A stretch of DNA of 64,000 bases, taken from NCBI GenBank assembly GCA_018432315.1, contig JAHDLB010000013.1, forward strand, positions 57,208-121,207, read 5' to 3'. A program made the translations under genes and the position numbers. The notes below the pieces were generated by a model. The model had not been told where the DNA came from. It did no database searches and was given only the letters and a program-made list of their open reading frames with translations. The stretch is from Anaerolineae bacterium. GTDB taxonomy: Bacteria > Chloroflexota > Anaerolineae > Aggregatilineales > Aggregatilineaceae. Shown one piece after another: positions 1 through 8,241 of the stretch (its first letter is position 1; each line of letters begins with the position of its first letter).

Positions 1-710
1 GATGAGATGATCGCCGGGGCCTGCTCGTACACTTCGGGATGGAAGTACGGCTTGATCACGATCCCGGACTTCCCCTCGGTCACGGCGAGGTATCCCGCCA
101 TGTGCCCGTCGCGCTCGTAAACCAGCCCGCTACCCTCGGCGCCCGGCAGCGGGTCCGCCTGTTGGAGCAGGCGCGGCACGGTGTTCGCGTGCAGCGTGCT
201 GATCGCGAACGTGTCGTGCGGCGCTTCGGGCCGCAGCAGGTTGTGCGCCACGGCGGGCACCGGCGCGGGATGGCGCCGCATGATCACCTGCCGCGAGTAA
301 ACGGCAAACCCGGCCATCCGGAACGACACGAACACCGGGTGATCCTCGGCGACTTCCGCGTTGACCAGGTGCGCGCCGCGCTTGCCCGCCTCGAACGCGA
401 TCGCTTCGAGCAACCGCGTCCAGTCGTACATATCGCCCTCTTGCGGTTCGGGAGCCAGAAACGCGAGGTGCGCGACCGGGTCGCCCGCGCGGTGCCGGAA
501 CTGGCCGACATAGCCGCTGTCGCCGTTGCGCATGACCAGCGTCGGAGCGCCCAGGTCGGCGAGAGGCACGGAGAACAGCAGCGCATCTTCCATGCCGTGA
601 ATGCCGCGCGTGAGCGCCGCCGACATGTCGAGCGGCAGGCGCTGTGGCATGACGCGCCGCACCAGCGGCAGGTCGAGCGGTGTTAGCGACCGTGGATCCG
701 ACTTAGGCAT
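1..710 (-). CDS. GNAT-like acetyltransferase, 3' end beyond the window
   Basis: A minus-strand frame stays open from an ATG at 710 to the window edge, giving at least 236 residues. GGAG lies five bases before the ATG and supports this start. The N-terminal half has segments such as LLEAIAFEAGKRGAHLV and FRMAGFAVYSR, typical of the region around beta-4 and alpha-4 in GNAT acyltransferases. A later stretch (GLVYERDGHMAGYLAVTEG) looks like the beta-4/beta-5 strands of a second GNAT-like half. The acceptor substrate cannot be told, and no clear acetyl-CoA P-loop motif is visible in the part present. The family call is an inference from fold-like patterns; that the gene is real is well supported by frame, codon use and ribosome binding site. 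Confidence 0.68.
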   Translation of the reverse strand, partial: MPKSDPRSLTPLDLPLVRRVMPQRLPLDMSAALTRGIHGMEDALLFSVPLADLGAPTLVMRNGDSGYVGQFRHRAGDPVAHLAFLAPEPQEGDMYDWTRLLEAIAFEAGKRGAHLVNAEVAEDHPVFVSFRMAGFAVYSRQVIMRRHPAPVPAVAHNLLRPEAPHDTFAISTLHANTVPRLLQQADPLPGAEGSGLVYERDGHMAGYLAVTEGKSGIVIKPYFHPEVYEQAPAIIS

Positions 711-1061
711 GTCACTCCATGCACACCCGGCAAGGACACGCCCGGAAGGCCAGGCGCATCATCTCAAACGTGACCGATTGCCAGGATACCTCGTCAGGAG
801 CGTGTTCCGCACTTGAGCCGCGGACCGAATACGGGAAGTATACTCTCATCTCAGTATCATTTTAACATCAGGCGACAGGCGCTGACAATAGCCGGTTCGT
901 TAAGGGGGGGGATTTCAAGGAAGTTTGCGAAAAAGGGAGTAGACTAAGGTTTGTCCGAGAAAGCAAGCGGCCCCGTGGCTTGAGGGTGAGCCCCTGAAAC
1001 ATCGTGCAGGGTGATATCTCAGTCGTCTGTGATTGCCACTATGAACAAGGAGTGATGTTTC
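711..1061. other. Intergenic region, divergent promoters likely
   Basis: This non-coding stretch separates two divergent genes. On the minus strand a TATACT hexamer around 847 could be the -10 box of the truncated gene. Toward the VOC gene there is a run of eight G at about 905-912, a GGGAGTAG stretch near 935 and a small AAGC/GCTT hairpin near 965. No ORF with a ribosome binding site and no recognisable RNA family was found. Confidence 0.4.
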
Positions 1062-1505
1062 ATGACATCCCCCAAACCGTTGTTACGCAAGATAGATTGC
1101 ATTGAGTTTTATGTCTCTGATTTGGATGCTGGCATCCAGTTTTACTGCCATCACCTGGGTCTCGAACTTAACTGGCGGACTCCGACATCCGCAGGATTAC
1201 GGCTTCCCGAAAACGATGCCGAAATTGTCCTGCAAACGGAACGACAACACCGTGATGTGGATATACTTGTCGATGCGGCGGACGAGGCCGCGCGCCGCTT
1301 TGTGCAGGCTGGGGGGACTATCCTTGTGCCACCCTTTGACATTCAAATTGGCAGGGGGGCTGTCGTGGCAGATCCATGGGGAAACCGATTTGTGCTCCTA
1401 GATCTATCGAAAGGTTTACTAAAGACTGACGAGCAGAAAAATGTAATCGGCAATGAGGATCCGGCTCAACCGTCATCATCCGGTTCAAAGTCCGCCGGAC
1501 CATGA
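1062..1505 (+). CDS. VOC (glyoxalase/bleomycin-resistance fold) family protein
   Basis: A 147-residue protein with one full VOC unit. The first beta-alpha-beta-beta-beta module begins KIDCIEFYVSDLDAGIQFYC (residues 10-29), and the second ends in the typical VVADPWGNRFVLLDL (about 101-115). VOC proteins bind a divalent metal and act as lyases, dioxygenases or drug-binding proteins, usually as dimers. The first metal ligand is normally a His in the first strand, but Glu (CIEFYV) stands there here, so a glyoxalase I activity cannot be assumed. The start is well fixed by AAGGAG eight bases upstream. The C-terminal 30 residues are hydrophilic and probably disordered. Substrate unknown. Confidence 0.85.
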   Translation: MTSPKPLLRKIDCIEFYVSDLDAGIQFYCHHLGLELNWRTPTSAGLRLPENDAEIVLQTERQHRDVDILVDAADEAARRFVQAGGTILVPPFDIQIGRGAVVADPWGNRFVLLDLSKGLLKTDEQKNVIGNEDPAQPSSSGSKSAGP

Positions 1506-1588
1506 CCTCAACTGACAAGCATCCGTTCAGACGAGGATCCCCGCTGCCCGTTGAGCCCGTTCCGCCCCCTGCGCCGCCGAGTCCACGG

Positions 1589-1617
1589 TTGACAACGCGT
1601 GTCGAATCCGCTACTAT
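1589..1617 (+). promoter_or_regulatory. Sigma-70-type promoter of the SRP RNA
   Basis: A perfect TTGACA at 1589-1594 and TACTAT at 1612-1617 are separated by exactly 17 bases. Transcription should start near 1625, about 55 bases before the SRP RNA helix, so some 5' processing is expected. Confidence 0.8.
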
Positions 1618-1678
1618 CCTCGCATGACAGCCTGACTATGAGGCAACATGTACCACGCAGTGTTACGGTGGATTGTTG

Positions 1679-1798
1679 GCAGGTTGCTCGGACTGGGTCC
1701 TGCGCGGCAGGGCGTCCGAACCGTGTCAGGGCCGGAAGGCAGCAGCACTAAGGATTTCACCCTGGGTGCCGCAGGAGCGCCTGGCCCGAGCAACCTGC
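1679..1798 (+). ncRNA. ffs: Signal recognition particle RNA, small bacterial type
   Basis: This is the RNA scaffold of the signal recognition particle, which with Ffh targets nascent membrane and secreted proteins to the translocon. The hallmark apical domain is present: GTCAGG, then CCGGAAGG with the GGAA tetraloop, then AGCAGCACTAAGG (about 1724-1753). The ends form a perfect 13-bp helix, GCAGGTTGCTCGG at 1679-1691 with CCGAGCAACCTGC at 1786-1798, so the molecule folds back on itself as expected. The length of about 120 bases fits the small 4.5S-like type without the Alu domain. A consensus promoter lies upstream at 1589-1617. Mature ends may differ by a few bases. Confidence 0.93.
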
Positions 1799-1850
1799 TC
1801 GCAATCGCCGTTTTTGTTTGGTCCACAAGCTGACTGGGCTGACGTAACCG

Positions 1851-2912
1851 ATGTCCGATATACCTGAACATGCGCCGCGCCGGCGGCGACCACGAGTCTG
1901 GCTGGTGCGGGGAGGGCTGGCCGTAGCCGCCCTGGCCGGGGCCGGGCTCTTCCTGACCTACACGACCCAATCCGCCATCACCATCCACGTCGACGGCCAG
2001 GTGATCCATCACCGCACCTGGGCCGGGACGGTTGGCGGCGCGCTCGAAGAAGCGGGCGTGCGGCTGGCCCCCGAAGACGTCGTCGCGCCCGCGCTGGACG
2101 ACTCTCTGAGCGGCGGCATGACGATCACCGTGACCAGGGCGCGCGCGGTCGCGCTGGAGGCCGATGGCCGGCTCCAGCAGATCCGCACCCAGGCGACTCA
2201 CCCGCTCGACGTGCTGCACGAACGGTCGATCGCGCTCGATCCGCACGACGTCATCCAGGTCAATGGCCGCACCTATTCGCCCGACGCGCTGGACGATCAC
2301 CCCTGGGACACCGCCCCGGCGATCATTCGCGTCGTGCGCAGCGTGCGCCTGACGGTGGTCGACAATGGCCGCGCCCGCGAGGTCTACACCACGCGGCCCG
2401 ACGTCGGCGGCGCGCTGGATGCCGCCGGGATCACGCTCTACCTGGCGGACCGGGTGACGCCCGGCTTCAGCACCCTGGTGGCCGAGGGCATGACGATCCG
2501 GATAGAGCGGTCGGTCCCGGTGACGGTGCTGGTCGATGGCCGCCGGCTGGACACGCGCGCCCGCGGCGCCCAGGTGAGTGACGCGCTGGCGAGCATCGGG
2601 ATCGCGCCGGTGGGCCTGGACTATACGATCCCCGACCTGGATGATCCGCTGGTGCCGGAGATGACGATCGAAGTGGTGCGTGTCAGCGAGGCAATCGCTA
2701 TCGAGCGCGAGCCGGTGCCCTTCGTGACGATCGAGCGACCCGACCCGGACCTGCCACGCGGCGAGCAGCGCGTGATCGAGGCGGGCGCCGAGGGCCTGCG
2801 CGAGCGGCGCGTGCGCGTGCGCACCGAAAACGGGCGTGAAGTCAGCCGCGAGGTCGAGAGTGAGACGATCATCCAGCCGCCCACCCCGCGCGTGATCGCC
2901 GTGGGAGGCTAA
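1851..2912 (+). CDS. YabE-like protein with DUF348 repeats and a G5 domain
   Basis: A 353-residue membrane-anchored extracytoplasmic protein. Residues 1-17 are basic, followed by one transmembrane or signal segment (about 18-36). Three ubiquitin-like DUF348 repeats follow, at about 41-100, 102-160 and 162-225, each with the ITIHVDGQ / ALEADGR / TVLVDGR style of strand. The C-terminal 75 residues form a G5 domain (EREPVPFVTIERPDPDLP onward). In Firmicutes YabE and actinobacterial RpfB the same array precedes a wall-cleaving domain; no catalytic domain is present here, so the protein more likely binds the wall. The gene lies 7 bases before rsmA, as yabE lies near rsmA in Bacillus. No strong ribosome binding site precedes the ATG. 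Confidence 0.85.
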   Translation: MSDIPEHAPRRRRPRVWLVRGGLAVAALAGAGLFLTYTTQSAITIHVDGQVIHHRTWAGTVGGALEEAGVRLAPEDVVAPALDDSLSGGMTITVTRARAVALEADGRLQQIRTQATHPLDVLHERSIALDPHDVIQVNGRTYSPDALDDHPWDTAPAIIRVVRSVRLTVVDNGRAREVYTTRPDVGGALDAAGITLYLADRVTPGFSTLVAEGMTIRIERSVPVTVLVDGRRLDTRARGAQVSDALASIGIAPVGLDYTIPDLDDPLVPEMTIEVVRVSEAIAIEREPVPFVTIERPDPDLPRGEQRVIEAGAEGLRERRVRVRTENGREVSREVESETIIQPPTPRVIAVGG

Positions 2913-2919
2913 CCCGACC

Positions 2920-3741
2920 GTGAACGACCGCCACCTGCTGGAACAGCACGCCATCACCCCGAAAAAGAGCCTGGGCCAGAACTTCCTGCACGACCCCAAC
3001 GCGCTGGAGAAGATCGTCGAGATCGCCGGGCTGGAGCCGGGCGCGACCGTGCTGGAGATCGGCCCCGGCACCGGCAACCTGACCCGCGTCCTGGCCGGGC
3101 GCGCTGCGCGCGTGATCGCCGTGGAGCTGGACACGCGCCTGATCCCGCTGCTGGAAGCGGCGACCGCCGATCTGCCGGGCGTCGAGATCGTTCACGGCGA
3201 CATCCTGGAAGTGGACATCGGCGCCCTCGTCGGGGGGACGCCGTACACCGTGGTCGCCAACCTGCCGTATTACATCACGAGCGCCATCCTGCGCCGCCTG
3301 CTCGAAACCGCGCCCCGCCCCCGGCGGCTGGTGCTGACCGTCCAGCGCGAGGTGGCCGAGCGGCTGGTCGCCGCGCCCGGCGACATGAGCCTGCTGGCGG
3401 TGAGCGTGCAGTTTTACGGCCAGCCGCAGATCGCCATGCGCCTGAACCCGGCGGCGTTCTGGCCGCGGCCCGACGTGGACTCGGCGGTGGTGCGCATCGA
3501 CGTATTCGACGCGCCGCGCGTCGCCGTGCCGGACGAAAAGCTGTTTTTCCGCGTGGTGCGGGCCGGTTTTGGGCAAAAGCGCAAACAGCTTCGCAACTCG
3601 CTGAGCGCCGGGCTGGGGATACCCAAAGCCCAGGTGGGGGACCTGCTGGCGGGCGCGGGTATCGATCCGCAGCGCCGCGCCGAGACGTTGGGGCTGGAGG
3701 AGTGGGCCGCGCTGGCTTTCGCCGTGGCCCAGGCCGGTTAG
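2920..3741 (+). CDS. rsmA: 16S rRNA dimethyladenosine transferase RsmA (KsgA)
   Basis: Dimethylates two adjacent adenosines in the 3'-terminal hairpin of 16S rRNA using S-adenosylmethionine during small-subunit maturation. The protein has 273 residues, the usual length. It starts with the family signature KKSLGQNFLHD (residues 14-24), has the SAM-binding loop EIGPGTGNLT (about 46-55), the acidic VELDTRL end of the next strand, and the catalytic NLPYY motif starting near residue 114. The C-terminal helical domain includes RAGFGQKRKQLRNSL, also typical. A GTG start is used. It sits directly after the DUF348/G5 gene and its stop overlaps by four bases the stop of the convergent lipoprotein gene. 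Confidence 0.97.
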   Translation: MNDRHLLEQHAITPKKSLGQNFLHDPNALEKIVEIAGLEPGATVLEIGPGTGNLTRVLAGRAARVIAVELDTRLIPLLEAATADLPGVEIVHGDILEVDIGALVGGTPYTVVANLPYYITSAILRRLLETAPRPRRLVLTVQREVAERLVAAPGDMSLLAVSVQFYGQPQIAMRLNPAAFWPRPDVDSAVVRIDVFDAPRVAVPDEKLFFRVVRAGFGQKRKQLRNSLSAGLGIPKAQVGDLLAGAGIDPQRRAETLGLEEWAALAFAVAQAG

Positions 3742-4547
3742 TTGTTGCGCACCAGCCGGCCCTCGGCAAACGCGTCGAAGCCGACCGTGTTCGGCCCTTG
3801 TGGAATCACCTTCATCGTCAGCGCCAGCGATTCGCCCGGCTTGAGGCGCTGCCCCGCTTCCAGATAAACCTGGCGGAACCCGGTCACGTTGCCATCGCGG
3901 TCGAGCAGCGTCATCGTCACCGAGACGTGCTCCACCGGGTAGCGGCTCTTGTTGACGACCGACAGCGCCACCTGGTACTGGTCCATGACGAACGTGCCGG
4001 AGAGCTGGCGCAGCTCCAATTCGGCGTAGCGCACGCCGGCGTCCGTGGCGACCTGCCCCGACTTGACGAACCCATACGCCCCGGCGTAGCCTTCCGGAAT
4101 GCGCTCGAACAGCACGCGATATGGCCCCACCAATCCCGCCGGCAGCACCACGCGCGACAGAAAGGTTTCGCCCTGGGCCAGCGGCGTGCCGTTGCGATCG
4201 AGAAGCTGCACGCCGACCGTCACGTGCTCGACCGGCACGCCCAGCGTGTTACGGACCTGTCCCAGGCAGATCAGGCTGCTGACCGGCGTCTCGTAGCACG
4301 TCGGGCCGATGACCGTCAGGTACAGGGCCGGCCCCAGGCCCGATCCCTCGGAGGTGAGCAGCGGCGTGGGCGTATAGACCGGCCACAGACTGGGCGTCAG
4401 CGACGGCGGGACCAGGGTATAACCGAGCAGGGGCAGGGTGGGCTGTCGCGTGGAGGGCGGGGTCCCGTTCGAGGACCACACCTGACCGCATCCAGCCACC
4501 AATACTCCCACCCAGAGCCACAACCATCGCCAACGTTGCCGGTGCAT
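3738..4547 (-). CDS. Lipoprotein with two FxLYD-like beta-sandwich repeats
   Basis: A 269-residue secreted lipoprotein. Residues 1-20 form a signal peptide ending in the lipobox LVAGC, so Cys20 would be lipidated. A Pro/Thr/Ser-rich linker follows to about residue 70. Two similar modules then follow, each with the order 'V.N....PVEHV.V...LLDRNG' and ending in a basic or acidic Gly-rich strand: one around 78-165 (LGVPVEHVTVGVQLLDRNG) and one around 180-262 (SRYPVEHVSVTMTLLDRDG). This fits the FxLYD family found in extracellular proteins, whose function is unknown. A TATAAT box lies on this strand at 4599-4604, about 52 bases upstream of the ATG. The stop overlaps the convergent rsmA stop. Confidence 0.85.
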   Translation of the reverse strand: MHRQRWRWLWLWVGVLVAGCGQVWSSNGTPPSTRQPTLPLLGYTLVPPSLTPSLWPVYTPTPLLTSEGSGLGPALYLTVIGPTCYETPVSSLICLGQVRNTLGVPVEHVTVGVQLLDRNGTPLAQGETFLSRVVLPAGLVGPYRVLFERIPEGYAGAYGFVKSGQVATDAGVRYAELELRQLSGTFVMDQYQVALSVVNKSRYPVEHVSVTMTLLDRDGNVTGFRQVYLEAGQRLKPGESLALTMKVIPQGPNTVGFDAFAEGRLVRNN

Positions 4548-4598
4548 GGGACTCGAAAAAATCCCTCAATATCCAAAAAGGCAGGCGCAATATCCCAC

Positions 4599-4604
4599 AT
4601 TATA
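4599..4604 (-). promoter_or_regulatory. -10 box for the FxLYD lipoprotein gene
   Basis: A perfect TATAAT reads on the minus strand about 52 bases upstream of the ATG at 4547. The -35 position 17 bases away reads CTGTCC, a weak match. Confidence 0.5.
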
Positions 4605-4818
4605 GCGGATGTATCGACTCTGGACAGAGCCCAAATGGCCCATTTTCCGAAATTCGCGTGAGATCGGGGAGAGATTGCGGCGCGAGATCGTATTCGAGGG
4701 GCGGATCGCCCGCATTTTGCCCGCTCGACCGGCGATCTGTCCTGCGGGGGCGCGCGCCTGTTTGGGCAAGTTGACCAAACCGGATCGCGGCGATGAGGGG
4801 CGCCCCACGCGACGACAT

Positions 4819-4846
4819 TTGACGCAACGGCCTTTTATGGTACAAT
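4819..4846 (+). promoter_or_regulatory. Sigma-70-type promoter for the CNNM/CorC gene or a leader RNA
   Basis: TTGACG at 4819-4824 and TACAAT at 4841-4846 are 16 bases apart. The predicted start near 4853 lies about 215 bases before the GTG of the downstream gene, so the transcript carries a long leader. Confidence 0.7.
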
Positions 4847-5066
4847 GCCGCTTGACGGCGCCAACAGCCAGACTCGATGGCGCCGTACGCGAAAACTAGC
4901 CAGCAGTGAAATCTAGCGGTGCCTGAAGACTCTTCCGAACCACCCTCATCTATCTTCCGTGACACAATCCTGCCGTGTGACTCTCAGGAGCGTTGTGCAT
5001 CCTGGCGGGGTCAGTTCGTCACGCCATGCCATCACACCCAACCATCAGCTTCAAAGGTAAACAACC
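4847..5066 (+). other. Long 5' leader upstream of the CNNM/CorC gene
   Basis: About 215 bases of non-coding transcript. It begins with a clean hairpin, ACGGCGCC pairing with GGCGCCGT (about 4855-4888), followed by an unpaired-looking purine-rich stretch and then a second region able to pair (GTGTGAC with GTCA-containing segments near 4975-5025). No known riboswitch consensus was recognised. Minus-strand open frames here lack a ribosome binding site and look spurious. Confidence 0.4.
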
Positions 5067-6410
5067 GTGAATAATAGCCTCACCGGATTGCTGGTGTTGG
5101 GCGGGTTCATCCTGCTCAACGCGGCGCTCAAAATGGCCTACGTGGCGCTCGTCAACACCCACAAGGCCCGCCTGCGCGAGATGGCCGAAGAGGGCAACCA
5201 GCGAGCGGAAAGGGCGCTGGCGCTGGCCGGGGATGCCACGCGCCTGTTGGCCTCGCAGCAGTTAGTCGACCTGCTGCTGCGTTTCGCGATCGCGCTGGTG
5301 GCGTCGGTCGCGCTGGCGCCGCCGCTGCGCGATCTGCTCGTCGATCAGCAGGTGAGCACCGGCCTGGCCGATGTCCTGGCGTATGGCGGCGTGCTGCTGG
5401 TCATCGCGATCATCACGCTGATCTTCGGCGAGATGCTGCCGGCCAACATCGCGCTCGGCCACGCCGACCAGATCGCGATGTGGTCCGTCTCGGCGATCAA
5501 CCTGCTGTCGCGCCTGCTGGCGCCCGCCCTGCGGCTGATGCAGTGGATCAGCGGGCAGTTCGCCGCGCCGTTCGTCGGGCGGGGCAGTTCGTCGCTGGTG
5601 ACGGAAGAAGAAATCAAGATGATGGTCGATGCCGGGTCCGAGGGCGGCGCCATCGAGGACGAAGAAAAAGAGATGATCTATTCGATCTTCCAGTTCGGCG
5701 ACACGCTGGCCCGCGAGGTGATGGTCCCGCGGATCGACATGGTGGCGCTGGAGATCGACACGCCGCTCGAAGAGGCGCTCAAGGTGATCGTCGAGGCGGG
5801 GCATTCGCGCATCCCGGTCTACGAAGAATCGATCGACCACCTGCGCGGATTGTTGTATGCCAAAGACCTGCTCATGACGTGGCGCGACGGCGACACTCAG
5901 CGCCCGATTCGCGACCTGCTGCGCCCGGCCTACTTCGTGCCGGAGTCGAAGAAGGCGGTCGACCTGCTCGCCGAGCTTCAGCAGCGCAAAATCCACCTGG
6001 CGATCGTGGTCGACGAATACGGCGGTACGGCGGGCCTGGTGACGCTCGAAGACCTGATCGAAGAGATCGTCGGCGAGATCCGCGACGAATACGACTTCAA
6101 CGAAGAGGAAGTCTACCAGCAGGTTGACGAGAACGAGTACATCTTCGACGCCGGGATCGACCTGGACGACCTCAACCGCCTGCTGGACATCCACCTGCCG
6201 ACCGACGAAAGTGACACGCTGGGCGGGTTCGTGTTCAGCAAGCTGGGCAAGGTGCCGGACGAAGGCGAGCAGATCGAGACGGAGCACGTTCACATCGAAG
6301 TGCTGAATGTGGACGATCGCCGCATCCGCAAAATCCGCGTGGTGAAGGTCCCGCCCGCCGCCGAGCCGCTCGAAGATTCGCGCGAGGAGCCCGCCGCCGC
6401 CCCCGATTGA
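5067..6410 (+). CDS. CNNM/CorC (HlyC) family membrane protein with CBS pair
   Basis: A 447-residue integral membrane protein of the 'hemolysin family' group, whose studied members export Mg2+ (for example MpfA of Bacillus) or tune ion homeostasis. An N-terminal DUF21 transmembrane domain (about 1-180) holds four hydrophobic segments. A CBS pair follows at about 200-330, opening with the typical [15 protein letters not shown] and containing the second CBS motif [20 protein letters not shown]. The C-terminal 85 residues are the CorC_HlyC domain ([31 protein letters not shown]). The start codon is GTG; AAAGGT about ten bases upstream is a modest ribosome binding site. The long leader suggests control at RNA level, but no specific switch was identified. 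Confidence 0.9.
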   Translation: MNNSLTGLLVLGGFILLNAALKMAYVALVNTHKARLREMAEEGNQRAERALALAGDATRLLASQQLVDLLLRFAIALVASVALAPPLRDLLVDQQVSTGLADVLAYGGVLLVIAIITLIFGEMLPANIALGHADQIAMWSVSAINLLSRLLAPALRLMQWISGQFAAPFVGRGSSSLVTEEEIKMMVDAGSEGGAIEDEEKEMIYSIFQFGDTLAREVMVPRIDMVALEIDTPLEEALKVIVEAGHSRIPVYEESIDHLRGLLYAKDLLMTWRDGDTQRPIRDLLRPAYFVPESKKAVDLLAELQQRKIHLAIVVDEYGGTAGLVTLEDLIEEIVGEIRDEYDFNEEEVYQQVDENEYIFDAGIDLDDLNRLLDIHLPTDESDTLGGFVFSKLGKVPDEGEQIETEHVHIEVLNVDDRRIRKIRVVKVPPAAEPLEDSREEPAAAPD

Positions 6411-6534
6411 AGAGCCGCGCGCGGGCCGCGCTGGCGAGCGCTGTGGCCCGGACGCGCCCCGGCCAACTCTTCCGAAACCGGGATCGCGGGCGACGGTTCG
6501 CGGTGATCCCGGCATACACCAGTGAGGTCCGACC

Positions 6535-7203
6535 ATGCCTGACCCCACATCCATCCCGCTCGCGCAGTACCGCGAATATCCCGTGGACGAGATGCAGCGG
6601 CGTGCAGCCGCGTTCTACGCCGAGATGAACCGGCGGCGCACCGTCCGCGATTTTGCCGACCGGCCCGTGCCGCGCGACGTGATCGAGAACTGCCTGCGTG
6701 CGGCCAATACGGCCCCCAGCGGCGCCAACAAGCAGCCGTGGCATTTCGTGGTGGTCAGCGATCCGGCGGTCAAGCGCCAGATCCGCGAGGCCGCCGAAGC
6801 CGAGGAGCGCGAATTCTATGCACGGCGCGCCACGGCGGAATGGCTGGACGACCTGGCCGCGCTGGGCACCGGCTGGCAGAAACCATTCCTCGAAACTGCG
6901 CCCTACCTGATCGCGATCTTCGCCCAGTCCACCAGCCGGGGGCCGGACGGGAAAAAACACAAGAACTATTACGTGAGCGAGTCGGTCGGGCTGGCGACCG
7001 GCCTGCTGATCGCTGCCGTCCACCACGCCGGGCTGGTGTCGCTGACGCACACGCCCAGCCCGATGCATTTCCTCTCCACCATCCTGGGCCGGCCCGACAA
7101 CGAGCGCCCGTTTCTGCTGCTGGTCGTGGGCTACCCGGCGGCGGATGCGCGCGTGCCGGACATCCAGCGCAAGCCGCTGGACGCCATCGCTACCTTCGTC
7201 TAA
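6535..7203 (+). CDS. Nitroreductase-fold flavoprotein, iodotyrosine deiodinase-like
   Basis: A 222-residue FMN protein. The FMN-phosphate region RRRTVRDF (33-40), the [16 protein letters not shown] stretch (59-74) and the C-terminal [12 protein letters not shown] all match the iodotyrosine deiodinase branch of the nitroreductase family. The residues that bind the amino-acid zwitterion in human IYD (Glu157, Tyr161, Lys182) correspond here to Glu91, Tyr95 and Lys116, with identical spacing, in EREFY and GWQKPFLE. Bacterial IYD homologs reductively remove halogens from halotyrosines in vitro; their natural role is unclear. The gene stands alone, with no obvious partner. The ATG follows GAGGTCCGACC. 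Confidence 0.88.
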   Translation: MPDPTSIPLAQYREYPVDEMQRRAAAFYAEMNRRRTVRDFADRPVPRDVIENCLRAANTAPSGANKQPWHFVVVSDPAVKRQIREAAEAEEREFYARRATAEWLDDLAALGTGWQKPFLETAPYLIAIFAQSTSRGPDGKKHKNYYVSESVGLATGLLIAAVHHAGLVSLTHTPSPMHFLSTILGRPDNERPFLLLVVGYPAADARVPDIQRKPLDAIATFV

Positions 7204-7210
7204 AGCACGA

Positions 7211-7232
7211 GCGGGCCCGCGTAGTGGCCCGC
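7211..7232. terminator. GC hairpin between convergent genes
   Basis: GCGGGCC at 7211-7217 pairs with GGCCCGC at 7226-7232 across an eight-base loop. It lies between the convergent deiodinase-like gene and serA. There is no T tract, so it is only a candidate terminator. Confidence 0.35.
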
Positions 7233-7266
7233 CCGGTGAGTGCTGTCTCCGGTTGTTGCGCCGCGC

Positions 7267-8232
7267 CTAGCGTTGGAGCACCGCTTTGTTGCGCACGTTG
7301 CTGTATTCGCCGTGCAGCAAGGCATCGATGATCTCGGTGGCCGCCTGGACGGCGACCGCTTCCTGCGCCTCGACCGTGCTGGCGCCCAGGTGGGGCGTAT
7401 ACACCACGTTGTCCAGCCCCAGCAGCGGGTTGTCCGGCGCGGGTGGCTCGGTGTCGTATACGTCGAGCGCCGCCCCGGCGACCTTGCCGCTCTTGAGCGC
7501 CTCGGCCAGGTCCGCGCCGTTGATCAGCGAGCCGCGCGCCGCGTTGACGATCAGCACGCCGTCCTTCATCTTGGCGATGGTGTCGCGGTTGATCAGGCCG
7601 CGCGTGTCGTTGGTGATGACGGCGTGCAGCGAGATCACGTCGGCCTGTTCGAGCAGGGCGTCCAGCGTGGGGCAGGCCAGCCCCAGGTGGCGGGCGATCC
7701 GCTCCGGCACGAACGGGTCGTAGGCGACCTCCTTCATGCCAAAGGCCTTGGCGCGATCGGCCAGCGCGCGCCCCACCCGGCCAAAGCCGACGATGCCCAG
7801 CGTTTTGCCGTGAAGCTGCGTCCCCACGAACTTCTTACGCTCCCAGCGCCCGGCGCGCATCGAGGCGTCCGCCTGGGGGATGTGCCGGGCCAGCGCCAGC
7901 AGCAGGGCGAACGTGTGCTCGGCGGTCGAGATCGTGTTGCCGTCGGGCGCGTTCATGACCACGATGCCCCGCCGGGTGCATTCGTCCAGGTCGATGTTGT
8001 CCACGCCGACGCCCGCGCGCACGATCACCTTCAGGTTGTCCGCTTTCGCCAGCAGGTCGGCGTCGGCTTTGGTGTCACTGCGGACGATCATCGCGTGCGC
8101 CTGGGGGATCAACTCCAGCGTTTGCTCGCGGGTGAGCTTGCCCGGCGCGTGGACGGTGAACTCGGGGATGCTGCGCAGTTGGGCCAGGCCCGACGCTTCC
8201 AGGTTGTCCGGAACAAGGATGAAATACGTCAT
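7267..8232 (-). CDS. serA: D-3-phosphoglycerate dehydrogenase (short form)
   Basis: Oxidises 3-phosphoglycerate to 3-phosphohydroxypyruvate, the first step of serine biosynthesis. At 321 residues it is the short type, with no C-terminal ACT or ASB domain, so allosteric serine inhibition of the classic kind is unlikely. The NAD-binding motif GFGRVGRALADRAKAFG lies near residues 147-163. The catalytic Arg is in VNAARGSLI (about 230) and the catalytic His in TPHLGAS (about 280); VGVDNIDLDECTRRGI is the usual substrate-domain stretch. It lies 9 bases after a class V aminotransferase that can carry out the second step, which strengthens the assignment over other 2-hydroxyacid dehydrogenases. Confidence 0.9.
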   Translation of the reverse strand: MTYFILVPDNLEASGLAQLRSIPEFTVHAPGKLTREQTLELIPQAHAMIVRSDTKADADLLAKADNLKVIVRAGVGVDNIDLDECTRRGIVVMNAPDGNTISTAEHTFALLLALARHIPQADASMRAGRWERKKFVGTQLHGKTLGIVGFGRVGRALADRAKAFGMKEVAYDPFVPERIARHLGLACPTLDALLEQADVISLHAVITNDTRGLINRDTIAKMKDGVLIVNAARGSLINGADLAEALKSGKVAGAALDVYDTEPPAPDNPLLGLDNVVYTPHLGASTVEAQEAVAVQAATEIIDALLHGEYSNVRNKAVLQR

Positions 8233-8241
8233 GGCGCCCCC

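Noticed and set aside
905..1000. Possible yybP-ykoY (manganese) riboswitch before the VOC gene, because of a GGGAGTAG word
   Set aside because: The second conserved loop and the closing helix are not seen, and the downstream gene is not a metal transporter.
4600..4965. 121-codon minus-strand open frame in the CNNM leader region
   Set aside because: No ribosome binding site, and it overlaps the leader and both promoters.
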